A stretch of 64,000 nt of DNA from an uncultured Clostridium sp. (GTDB lineage Bacteria; Bacillota; Clostridia; TANB77; CAG-508), in assembly GCA_902462295.1 (NCBI GenBank), contig CABQAZ010000002.1:1-64000 (forward strand). The letters run 5' to 3'. Every line of letters begins with the position of its first letter. Positions within the stretch are counted from its first letter, which is position 1. Shown piece by piece: positions 55,413 through 63,097 of this stretch. The position numbers were made by a program, and so were the translations under genes. The notes beneath the pieces were generated by a model that was given only the letters and a program-made list of their open reading frames with translations, had not been told where the DNA came from and did not search any database.

Positions 55413-56095
55413 CAAATTACATTAATTCTTTTGGCATTAATCTGATTGGCAATTTTTTTAATATTTTCGCCACTTTTTCCTATAACAAGCCCCTTATATA
55501 AATCGGGAATTTTAATAGTAACCACTTGTCCTTTGGCATCCATTTCTTTGATAAATACCACATCATGCTTAACACGAGTAAATGGACAATTCCTCTCACA
55601 TACCTTAATATAGCCTTTAGGAATGTATTGTTCATAAAAGTAGTTTGGCTCTTCATAAGGATTTGAAGAAATTGTTACAAAGGATGAAATTCCATCAAGA
55701 GTTTTCTCCATAAACAGTTTTTCAAAAACCTCTGCCTGTTCACTAGCTACATCTTCTATACAATGAAAATATGTAGCTTTTACCCATTCATATTCAGCAG
55801 GGTCAATAGACTCAGCTGTATATGATTCAGCTATAAGTACGAAGCTATCAGTATCAGGATTAAACTCATACAAAGGAGCTGTAATCTTGATAACTTTTTG
55901 ATTGACTGCACTTAAACAATAGGAAAGCATTTCTAAGAAGCCATCTCCTTCTAATGAAGACTCAATACCTTTTACTTCCAGCTTTTTCATTAATATAGGG
56001 TCAATATCATTTACATGAAAATTTGGAAGCCGAGAAAAATTCTCCTTCCGAAGTTGAATAAACTCACTCATTTTAACCCATTTGTAATTTGACAT
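55412..56095 (-). CDS. KH-domain protein of unknown function
   Basis: 227 residues. The C-terminal 40 residues (VVTIKIPDLYKGLVIGKSGENIKKIANQINAKRINVI) are a KH RNA-binding core with the GKSG loop. The first 190 residues are unrecognised, with CERNCPFTRVKHDVVFIKEM just before the KH core. It probably binds RNA or single-stranded DNA. Codons are less AT-biased than in the Abi gene beside it. GGAGG 6 nt before the ATG. It has its own promoter of the TTTATGTA type, and a CGGAGG..CCTCCG leader stem. Confidence 0.7.
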   Translation of the reverse strand: MSNYKWVKMSEFIQLRKENFSRLPNFHVNDIDPILMKKLEVKGIESSLEGDGFLEMLSYCLSAVNQKVIKITAPLYEFNPDTDSFVLIAESYTAESIDPAEYEWVKATYFHCIEDVASEQAEVFEKLFMEKTLDGISSFVTISSNPYEEPNYFYEQYIPKGYIKVCERNCPFTRVKHDVVFIKEMDAKGQVVTIKIPDLYKGLVIGKSGENIKKIANQINAKRINVI

Positions 56096-56177
56096 AGTTT
56101 ACCTCCTTTTAGTTATATCGGAGGTTTCCCTCCGAAAGTTTATTTTTTTCGAAGAGAATAACTCTTTACATAATAAA

Positions 56178-56206
56178 AGTATACCACAGTCTACATAAAA
56201 AGACAA
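56178..56206 (-). promoter_or_regulatory. Promoter of the KH-domain gene
   Basis: Minus-strand TTGTCT (56201-56206), spacer TTTTATGTAGACTGTGG (17 nt), TATACT (56178-56183). A CGGAGG/CCTCCG stem lies in the leader (about 56119-56134). Confidence 0.7.
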
Positions 56207-56281
56207 GTTTTTATTAATATCGTAGTATAAATTTTGTAAATAAAAGTATACTATACTAATAGATAAAATTAACATTTTGTA

Positions 56282-56311
56282 TTGACAAATTCAAGATTTA
56301 AATGTTATACT
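56282..56311 (+). promoter_or_regulatory. Promoter of the AbiF RNA and gene
   Basis: TTGACA (56282-56287), 18-nt spacer, TATACT (56306-56311). Confidence 0.7.
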
Positions 56312-56317
56312 ATCTAT

Positions 56318-56400
56318 AGTAGATCAGTAGTTCAGAAACCTACGGGACTGAACTCGGAATGAATTGTACCTCGGGTAACCTAATGGTCCGAGGTCTTTTC
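56318..56400 (+). ncRNA. abiF-type structured RNA
   Basis: About 80 nt between promoter and Abi gene with stem 1 AGTTCAG/CTGAACT (56329-56354) and stem 2 CCTCGG/CCGAGG (56369-56393) followed by TCTTTTCTT, which is terminator-like. An RNA motif associated with abiF genes (abiF RNA) has been described in this position, and AbiF is reported to be controlled by its RNA. The loops share complementary bases (ACCTA, GGT), so a pseudoknot is possible. Assignment rests on position and shape. Confidence 0.6.
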
Positions 56401-56421
56401 TTACTATATAGGAGGCAAATA

Positions 56422-57354
56422 TTGGAAAAAACATTTAAAACAGTAGATGAACAAATAGAATTATTACAAAGTAGAAATTTACAAATAAGGGATTATGAAA
56501 CTGCTAAAGAAATATTGTTAAGCAATAACTATTATTATTTAATCAATGGTTATAAAGATTTATTTCTAAATAAAAAAATTAAAACAGAAACATTTCGTAA
56601 AGGAACAACATTAGATGAAATTTATAGTTTATATGAATTTGACAGAAAAATAAGAAATATATTTTTAGAGTATATTTTGTTAATCGAAAGAAAAATTGAT
56701 ACTTATATAGCTTATGAGTTTTCAAAAAATTATGGTCATAAAAATTATTTAATTCCTGAAAATTTTAATAATATCAGCAAAAACAAAGAACTAATTTCTA
56801 AATTTATAAATGATATTCATCTTGAAATATCCCACCAATACAAAAATTCAAATAAAATGGTTATGCATTATTTAGACACTTATAAATATATACCTTTATG
56901 GGTATTAATTAGAATATTATCTTTTGGAAAAGTTTCAAGGTTTTATAGTCTTATGAAACAAAAAGAACAAAATAATATAAGCAGAAAGTTTAATATCAAA
57001 AGTGAAGTATTAAAAGTATATCTAATTAATTTAGGTAATGTAAGAAATATATGTGCACATGATGAGAAATTATACGATGTTATATTAAAAAAGAGAATTA
57101 GTATTAATGATTATCATAGAAAATTAAACTTAATAAGAAAAGATAATAAAACTATATATGCAACAAGAGATTTATTTTCAGTAGTGTTAATATTAAAAAT
57201 AATGTTAGAAAAAGAACAATTTGATGAATTTTATAATTTATTGATAAAGAATATTGAACTGTTAAAAAAAGAATTATTTACAATATCAATAGATAAGGTA
57301 ATGTATAAAATGGGATTCCCTAAAAATTATAAAAAGTTGTTAAAATTTGAATAA
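56422..57354 (+). CDS. AbiF/AbiD-type abortive infection protein (Abi_2 family, HEPN)
   Basis: 310 residues from a TTG start at 56422, chosen because GGAGG lies 6 nt upstream. Abi_2 landmarks: KTVDEQIELLQSRNL, LSNNYYYLINGYKDLF, YEFDRKIRNIFLEYILLIERKIDTYIAYEFS (about 72-102) and a C-terminal HEPN-type motif NVRNICAHDEKLYD (RX4H, about 205-218), where Arg and His are expected to be the RNase residues. The family gives abortive infection against phages in lactococci. The structured RNA ahead of it probably restrains it. Confidence 0.85.
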   Translation: MEKTFKTVDEQIELLQSRNLQIRDYETAKEILLSNNYYYLINGYKDLFLNKKIKTETFRKGTTLDEIYSLYEFDRKIRNIFLEYILLIERKIDTYIAYEFSKNYGHKNYLIPENFNNISKNKELISKFINDIHLEISHQYKNSNKMVMHYLDTYKYIPLWVLIRILSFGKVSRFYSLMKQKEQNNISRKFNIKSEVLKVYLINLGNVRNICAHDEKLYDVILKKRISINDYHRKLNLIRKDNKTIYATRDLFSVVLILKIMLEKEQFDEFYNLLIKNIELLKKELFTISIDKVMYKMGFPKNYKKLLKFE

Positions 57355-57478
57355 AAAATTTAGTAAAAATTATATATTTTTTTCAAAAATTTATACTAAA
57401 AATCACCTCTCTAGAGAGTAAAAACAGGTTTTAGAAATTTCCCTAAACAGTGAAAAAGGTATCAAAACAGCAAGCTGG

Positions 57479-57524
57479 CGAATATTGGGTATTAAAAAAT
57501 GCCACAATATTCGTTCTTTTTTTG
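57479..57524 (+). terminator. Terminator of the Abi gene
   Basis: CGAATATTG-GGTATT/TGCC-CAATATTCG stem followed by TTCTTTTTTT. Between 57355 and 57656 nothing else is recognised. Confidence 0.75.
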
Positions 57525-57656
57525 TACACTTTTTTCTTTATTTATACATATATTAATCAACTATAAAAATTATATATTAATTTATTTGTAAATTTAGGAA
57601 AGGATTAGTCATTTTTCAAAATTAGTTTTAATAAAATTTACGAAGGTGAGTAAACA

Positions 57657-57794
57657 ATGAGTGAAAATGATATAAATAAAAAAGGAGAAGTTTTTTGTAT
57701 ATTTAATAATAAAACTGAAGATATAAAAATAAAAATAGAAAATAGTTTTATTGAATATTTAAAAGATACAATCAAAATTCATGAAAAAGATTGA
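57657..57794 (+). CDS. 45-residue ORF before the element B recombinase
   Basis: SENDINKKGEVFCIFNNKTEDIKIKIENSFIEYLKDTIKIHEKD. The site GAAGGTGAG lies 6 nt upstream of the ATG. Same position as the 75-residue ORF in element A. Possibly a directionality factor; unproven. Confidence 0.5.
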   Translation: MSENDINKKGEVFCIFNNKTEDIKIKIENSFIEYLKDTIKIHEKD

Positions 57795-57857
57795 AGGTTT
57801 GTATAAATAGCTATATAATCTTTCTAGCAGATGATTGCTAGAATAATGGAGGTGCAA

Positions 57858-59462
57858 ATGAGTTTTAGCAATCAAATTATAATTAATAAAGTATTTAAAG
57901 TAGGAATATATATACGTTTATCTCGTGAAGATGGAGATAAGTTAGAAAGTGATAGCATTTCAAACCAGAGAGATATTTTACAAAGATATATAAAAGAAAA
58001 TAGACTTGTTTTTATAGATGAATATAAAGATGATGGAATATCTGGAACAACTTTTGATAGACCAGATTTTAATAGAATGATAAAAGATATAGAAAACAAA
58101 AAAATAAATATGGTCATTACTAAAGATTTATCAAGACTTGGAAGAGATTATATAAAGACAGGTTACTATATAGAAAACTATTTTCCAGAAAAAAATGTAA
58201 GATATGTTTCGATATTAGATGGAATAGATACTTTTTTAGATAGTACAAATAATGATGTAACACCTTTTAAAGCAATCATAAACGATATGTATGCAAAAGA
58301 TATTTCAAAAAAAATAAAAGGAGTTTTACGAGAAAAAGAATTAAAAGGAGAATATTTAGGAAGTATCGCTCCATATGGATACAAAAAAAGTGTAATACAC
58401 AAAAATAAGTTAGAGATAGATAAAAATGTATCTTATGTAGTAGAAAAAATATTTGAATTATATCTACAAGGAAATGGATTACAGAAAATATCAAATATTT
58501 TAGATAAAGAAGGAATTGACCCTCCAAGTAAATACCTTAATTTAAAGCATCAAAGAATAACATGGAATCCTAAATCTATAAGAGCAATACTTGTAAATGA
58601 AGTATATATTGGAAATACTGTGCAAAACAAATGTGTTTCGGTCTCATATAAAGTAAAAAAACGAAAACTAAAAAATGAAAGTGAATATATAAGAGTAGAA
58701 CATACACATCAAGCTATCATTAAAAAAGATATATTTATAAAAGCACAAGCAATTCTAAAAAGTAAAAAAAGTCTTTCAACACCAAAACATAATGAATTAC
58801 TAAAAGGACTAATCTTCTGTCATAATTGTGGTAGACAACTTCGAATTTGTTATCGAGGAAAAGTTAAAAAGATTGGTTACATAGATTGTAGTTTAGCTAG
58901 AGGAAAAGATAAAAAATGTAAAACTTGCAACTATAATTATAATAAATTTGAAAATAAAGTACTTAATAACATAAAGAATATAGTTAATACATTCTGCGAT
59001 AAAAATGCTTTAAAACTAATATATGAAAAAAATAAAGATAACTATTCTACACTTATTAAAGCAGAAGAAGAAAAATTATTAAACATAAAAAATAAAATAG
59101 AAGATGTATCAAAAAAATTAGATAAAATGTATATGGACAACTTAAATGGTATTATAACAGATAACGATTACTTCAGATATTCGAGGGATTTTATAGAACA
59201 GAAAGAAAAGTTTATAAAGAACAAGAACAATATACAAGACAAAATAAAAGTATTACAAAATAAGATTCAATTAAATCAAGATAAAGAAAAAGCTGACAAA
59301 GTCATTGAAGATTTTTTGAAGTTCGAAAATCCAAGTAAAAAAGTATTATTTGAATTAGTAGATAAAATAGAACTAGATGAATTCAAAAACATATACATAT
59401 ATTTTAATTTTTCAGAATTAAACATTATTAAAGAACAATTAGAGAATATGAATTTTATATAA
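57858..59462 (+). CDS. Serine recombinase of element B
   Basis: 534 residues, intact. Resolvase domain with Arg20/Ser22 (GIYIRLSREDGD) and ITKDLSRLGRDY near 89; recombinase domain (about 165-275) with APYGYKKS and the helix-turn-helix LQGNGLQKISNILDKEGIDPPS; zinc-ribbon CHNCGRQ…CSLARGKDKKCKTC (about 325-360); coiled coil (about 395-480). Start at 57858 (GGAGG 5 nt upstream). It should catalyse element B integration and excision. It ends 88 nt from attR. Confidence 0.92.
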   Translation: MSFSNQIIINKVFKVGIYIRLSREDGDKLESDSISNQRDILQRYIKENRLVFIDEYKDDGISGTTFDRPDFNRMIKDIENKKINMVITKDLSRLGRDYIKTGYYIENYFPEKNVRYVSILDGIDTFLDSTNNDVTPFKAIINDMYAKDISKKIKGVLREKELKGEYLGSIAPYGYKKSVIHKNKLEIDKNVSYVVEKIFELYLQGNGLQKISNILDKEGIDPPSKYLNLKHQRITWNPKSIRAILVNEVYIGNTVQNKCVSVSYKVKKRKLKNESEYIRVEHTHQAIIKKDIFIKAQAILKSKKSLSTPKHNELLKGLIFCHNCGRQLRICYRGKVKKIGYIDCSLARGKDKKCKTCNYNYNKFENKVLNNIKNIVNTFCDKNALKLIYEKNKDNYSTLIKAEEEKLLNIKNKIEDVSKKLDKMYMDNLNGIITDNDYFRYSRDFIEQKEKFIKNKNNIQDKIKVLQNKIQLNQDKEKADKVIEDFLKFENPSKKVLFELVDKIELDEFKNIYIYFNFSELNIIKEQLENMNFI

Positions 59463-59526
59463 AGTGCATAGTTTATGAAATAATTAGCAATATACCAGAT
59501 AGTTTATAAAGTTATATAATTTAAAA

Positions 59527-59560
59527 TTGGTAACAAAAGCAATGCCTCACATTTAGCATG
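59527..59560 (+). other. attR of element B
   Basis: Element arm TTGGTAAC (59527-59534), element copy of the target codons AGCAATGCCTCA, shared core CAT (59550-59552) and host TTAGCATGG. Confidence 0.7.
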
Positions 59561-60002
59561 GATGCATGATATTTATTGTATGACAGGAATTGTTTTACCA
59601 TTCCCTATAGTTGCTGATAGAAATGGTTCAATAGCACGAAAATATGGTATGATTTCTAATGATATTAGTACTACTGAAACTGTTAGAAATGTCTTTATTA
59701 TTGATGATAAAGGAATTGTCAGAGTCATACTTGTATATCCTTTAAATATTGGTAGATTTATACCTGAAATCTTAAGAATTATTCAGGCTTTACAAATGGC
59801 TGATTGTTCTAAAAGTTCTACTCCTGCAAATTGGATACCTGGTCAACCTGTAATCATGCCATCTCCAAGAACTTATCCTCAATTACAAGAACGTTTAAAT
59901 TATATTAGTCAAAATAATAATGGTATGAATTGGTATCTTAATTTTAAGGAGCCTAAACAAGAATGTTTAACAATTACTGAAGATAAAACTAAAAAAGATT
60001 AA
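59551..60002 (+). pseudogene. Peroxiredoxin, 3' fragment
   Basis: Encodes HLAWMHDIYCMTGIVLPFPIVADRNGSIARKYGMI…TVRNVFIIDDKGIVRVILVYPLNIGRFIPEILRIIQALQ and a C-terminal Prx6-like arm (PANWIPGQPVIMPSP), with stop at 60002. It has no start of its own in frame with a ribosome site. Joined to the other two pieces it gives an uninterrupted 233-residue protein. Confidence 0.9.
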
Positions 60003-60108
60003 AGTAATGCATATTTTATTTTTTTATTGACTTTTTTTTCTTATTTTGATATTATAGTTTAAGAAATTTATTTGTAAAAATTGTACGTTATATAGGAGGT
60101 ATATACAA

Positions 60109-60411
60109 ATGTCAAAATCTTTGAAATTTATTATTATATTATTAGTAGTAGTTTTTAATATAACTTTTAATTGTTCTCACGTTTTCGCTGCCGTTAATAT
60201 GAATATTCAAAACAATACTTCTAATACTACCAATAATAATACTTCTTCTAATACATCTAATACTTCTAATAATTCTTCTACATTGTCTTCAACAGTTACT
60301 ACTTCTGATTTTGATTTAGAATTAACTAATATTTTATGTATTGCCTTAATTGTTGTTGGTGTTTTACTTATTTTATTAGGTATTGCAATCTTGATTAGAT
60401 TAAAAAGATAG
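60109..60411 (+). CDS. Small exported Asn/Ser/Thr-rich membrane protein
   Basis: 100 residues. Signal peptide (about 1-28, cleavage after HVFAA), a low-complexity NNTSNTTNNNTSSNTSNTSNNSS-type linker (about 33-65) and a C-terminal membrane helix (about 75-97) with a basic tail. AGGAGG 10 nt before the ATG. Placed between the peroxiredoxin and sleB on the opposite strand. Function unknown. Confidence 0.7.
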   Translation: MSKSLKFIIILLVVVFNITFNCSHVFAAVNMNIQNNTSNTTNNNTSSNTSNTSNNSSTLSSTVTTSDFDLELTNILCIALIVVGVLLILLGIAILIRLKR

Positions 60412-60420
60412 ATTTTATAT

Positions 60421-60461
60421 AACTATAAAAGCCTAGGAATGTCACCTAGGCTTTTATAGTT
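60421..60461. terminator. Bidirectional terminator
   Basis: AACTATAAAAGCCTAGG pairs perfectly with CCTAGGCTTTTATAGTT around a 7-nt loop, between the 60109 gene and sleB. Confidence 0.85.
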
Positions 60462-60472
60462 TATAGTTATAT

Positions 60473-61150
60473 TTATTTACAAAATCTATGTTTTCCAATC
60501 GTAACTGTAAGTGGTCTTGACCAAATCCACTTATTTGTTGCTGTACTTGGATTAAAATAGTATATTGCCCCATAAGATGGGTCCCAACCATTTAAGGCAT
60601 CTTGAGCTGCTTTTTTAGCTGTACTATCTGGATTTAAATTTATCTGTCCATCTGAAACTGCATCAAATGCCCCACTTTGATAAATTACTCCTGATATTGT
60701 ATTTGGAAATTTACTACTTTTTACTCTATTTAAAATTACTGCTCCTACTGCAACTTGTCCTGTATATGGTTCTCCTCTTGCTTCTCCATATATCGCCCTT
60801 GCTAATAAATTTACATTAGAAGAATTATTACTTGATGATCCACTTGAAGATGAACTACTTGTTATTCCCATTGCAGTTAATGTTTTTGTTCCTGCAATTC
60901 CATCTACTGTCAATCCATTTTTTTGTTGAAATTTTTTCACCGCTGATACTGTTAAACTTCCATATATTCCATCTACATTTCCTGTGTAATATCCCCATCT
61001 TTTTAATTTATCTTGTATTGTTCTTACTTCACTTCCCCTTGAACCATATTTTGATAATGCTAGTACTTCGTTATTTTTTATTGCTAATACTGTTATAAAA
61101 GTAATTACTAACAATATTATTGCTATAAATCCTATTATTTTCTTTTTCAT
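60473..61150 (-). CDS. sleB: Spore cortex-lytic enzyme / cell wall hydrolase SleB
   Basis: 225 residues. N-terminal signal or anchor helix (about 4-27), one peptidoglycan-binding domain (about 33-92: SRGSEVRTIQDKLKRWGYYTGNVDGIYGSLTVSAVKKFQQKNGL), a Ser/Asn linker, and a Hydrolase_2 lytic transglycosylase domain (about 113-225: LLARAIYGEARGEPYTGQVAVGAVILNRV…FDAV) with the catalytic Glu in GEARGE. It degrades cortex during germination. Strong support for a spore-forming host. Confidence 0.92.
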   Translation of the reverse strand: MKKKIIGFIAIILLVITFITVLAIKNNEVLALSKYGSRGSEVRTIQDKLKRWGYYTGNVDGIYGSLTVSAVKKFQQKNGLTVDGIAGTKTLTAMGITSSSSSSGSSSNNSSNVNLLARAIYGEARGEPYTGQVAVGAVILNRVKSSKFPNTISGVIYQSGAFDAVSDGQINLNPDSTAKKAAQDALNGWDPSYGAIYYFNPSTATNKWIWSRPLTVTIGKHRFCK

Positions 61151-61216
61151 TTTATCACCCTTTGCATAAAAAATTTATATTATTTTATACAAATTTGGTT
61201 TTTTTATACAAATTAA

Positions 61217-61654
61217 TTATAATTTAGATATTGCCTCTCTTGCCATTTCATCACATCTATTATTAAATTCATTATCAGCATGCCCTTTAACTTTTATAAA
61301 TTCTACCTTATGTTTTTTGGTTAAAGCATATAACTCCTGCCAAAGTTCTTTATTTTTTACCGGTTCTTTTCCTGCAGTTCTCCAGCCATTTTTCATCCAA
61401 TTATATATCCATCCTTGTTTAAAAGCATTTACTGTATATGCACTATCACTATAAACCTGAACATCACTTTCTACTTTTAAACACTTTAATGCTTCTATAA
61501 CCGCTGTCACTTCCATTATATTATTAGTAGTACTCTTCATCCCACCTGAAATCTCTTTTTTTACTCCTTTATACATCAATATAGCTCCCCATCCTCCTGG
61601 TCCAGGATTCCCTGAGCATGCACCATCTGTATAAATTATGACTTTTTCTTCCAT
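61217..61654 (-). CDS. rnhA: Ribonuclease HI
   Basis: 145 residues. Metal-binding acids Asp10 (YTDGACSGNPGPGGW), Glu in NNIMEVTAVIEAL (about 48), Asp in VYSDSAYTVN (about 70) and Asp in CDEMAREA (about 134), plus the His-containing VKGHADNEFNNR. It cleaves RNA in RNA-DNA hybrids. Start at 61654 (GGAGG 5 nt upstream); an earlier ATG at 61666 overlaps that site. Confidence 0.95.
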   Translation of the reverse strand: MEEKVIIYTDGACSGNPGPGGWGAILMYKGVKKEISGGMKSTTNNIMEVTAVIEALKCLKVESDVQVYSDSAYTVNAFKQGWIYNWMKNGWRTAGKEPVKNKELWQELYALTKKHKVEFIKVKGHADNEFNNRCDEMAREAISKL

Positions 61655-61823
61655 TACTTCCTCCATACGAAATTTTGTTACAGAATATAGTTTATCTTAA
61701 ATTACAACCATTATCCTATAACGAATTTCTTTATTTTTTACTTATATATTTGTTTTTTTATATAAATTGTGATAAGATTATATCAATAATTTTAGAAATT
61801 TTCAATATATTTAGGAGGTTTTC

Positions 61824-63062
61824 ATGAGTAATGTTTTAGGAATCATTGCTGAATATAATCCATTTCATAATGGGCATTTACAACATCTAATAGAATCAAA
61901 AAAAATCACAAATTCAGACTATACTGTAGCAATAATGAGTGGAAATTTTACTCAAAGAGGTGAATTTTCTATTGTAGATAAATGGTCTAAAACACAAATG
62001 GCTATAGAAAATGGAATTGACTTAGTTATTGAATTACCTACTCTTTATGCTATTTCAAGTGCTGAAAACTTTGCTTCAGGTGCAATAAAAATTTTAGATT
62101 CATTAGGAATTGTAAATTTTGTCTCTTTTGGAAGTGAGTGTAATGATATTCCAATTTTAAATGAAATTGCAGATGTTTTATCAGCTGAACCTCGCGAATA
62201 TAAAACTTTACTTGCTCACGAGCTTTCTAAAGGAATATCTTTTCCTAAAGCACGAGAACATGCTTTAATGATGTATTTAAATGATATTCATAAATTTGCT
62301 AATGTTCTTTCTACTCCTAACAATATTTTAGGAATTGAATATCTAAAAGCTCTAAAAAAACAAAAAAGTAATATTCATCCAATCTCTATAAAAAGAAAAG
62401 GCTCTAGCTATAATGATAATGTTATACCATTGGGTTCAAGAATTGCAAGTGCTTCTGCTATACGTAATATATGTCAATCTACTGACATAACCTCTTTGCA
62501 AAAAGTTATGCCTGAAAATTCTTACAATATTCTAGAAACTAATATCAAAAAAGGAAATTTTGTTAATAACATTTCTTCTTTTGATAAATTAATAATATAT
62601 ACTTTAAGGAAAATGTCAATAGCTGAAATTGCCAATCTTCCAGATGTTTCAGAAGGCCTTGAATTCGCAATAAAATCGGCAGTAAATCAATGCAATAGTG
62701 TCAATGAACTATTATCTATTATAAATACCAAAAGATATACTAAAACAAGATTACAACGTATTCTTTTATACTCTATTCTTGATATTACCAAAAATGATAT
62801 GCAAATTTCAATAAATACTAATCCATATCTAAGAGTTTTAGGTTTTAATGACAAAGGTCGTGAAATTATCAGTAAAATTTCTAAACATACTAATAATTTA
62901 GAAATTATTACTTCTGTAAAAAAATTTATGGATAACTGTACTAATAATAATTTAAAATTAATGATGAGTAAAGATATTTTAGCTACAAATGTTTATACTT
63001 TAGGATATAAACATGATTCAAAAGGTAATTTAGATTACACTCATAAATTAATAACTTTATAA
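61824..63062 (+). CDS. tmcAL: tRNA(Met) cytidine acetate ligase
   Basis: 412 residues. Nucleotidyltransferase fold with GIIAEYNPFHNGHLQHL (HxGH, residues 5-21), VAIMSGNFTQRGEFSIVDKW (about 33-52) and SFGSECNDI. TmcAL makes N4-acetylcytidine at the wobble base of elongator tRNA-Met with ATP and acetate, instead of the E. coli TmcA route. AGGAGG precedes the ATG. Stand-alone gene with its own terminator. Confidence 0.92.
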   Translation: MSNVLGIIAEYNPFHNGHLQHLIESKKITNSDYTVAIMSGNFTQRGEFSIVDKWSKTQMAIENGIDLVIELPTLYAISSAENFASGAIKILDSLGIVNFVSFGSECNDIPILNEIADVLSAEPREYKTLLAHELSKGISFPKAREHALMMYLNDIHKFANVLSTPNNILGIEYLKALKKQKSNIHPISIKRKGSSYNDNVIPLGSRIASASAIRNICQSTDITSLQKVMPENSYNILETNIKKGNFVNNISSFDKLIIYTLRKMSIAEIANLPDVSEGLEFAIKSAVNQCNSVNELLSIINTKRYTKTRLQRILLYSILDITKNDMQISINTNPYLRVLGFNDKGREIISKISKHTNNLEIITSVKKFMDNCTNNNLKLMMSKDILATNVYTLGYKHDSKGNLDYTHKLITL

Positions 63063-63063
63063 A

Positions 63064-63092
63064 AAAGAGAATCTCTTTCGAAATTCTCTTTT
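63064..63092. terminator. Bidirectional terminator
   Basis: AAAAGAGAAT/ATTCTCTTTTT stem between tmcAL and the convergent VWA gene. Confidence 0.8.
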
Positions 63093-63097
63093 TATTG

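Larger units (their letters stand above)
55281..59550. mobile_element. Element B: 4.27-kb serine-recombinase element in the peroxiredoxin gene
   Basis: It interrupts codons for SNASHLAWMHD of the peroxiredoxin. Contents: KH-domain gene (minus), structured RNA plus AbiF-type gene, a 45-residue ORF and an intact serine recombinase. No relaxase. Same size class and plan as element A, but the recombinases are different. Confidence 0.85.
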
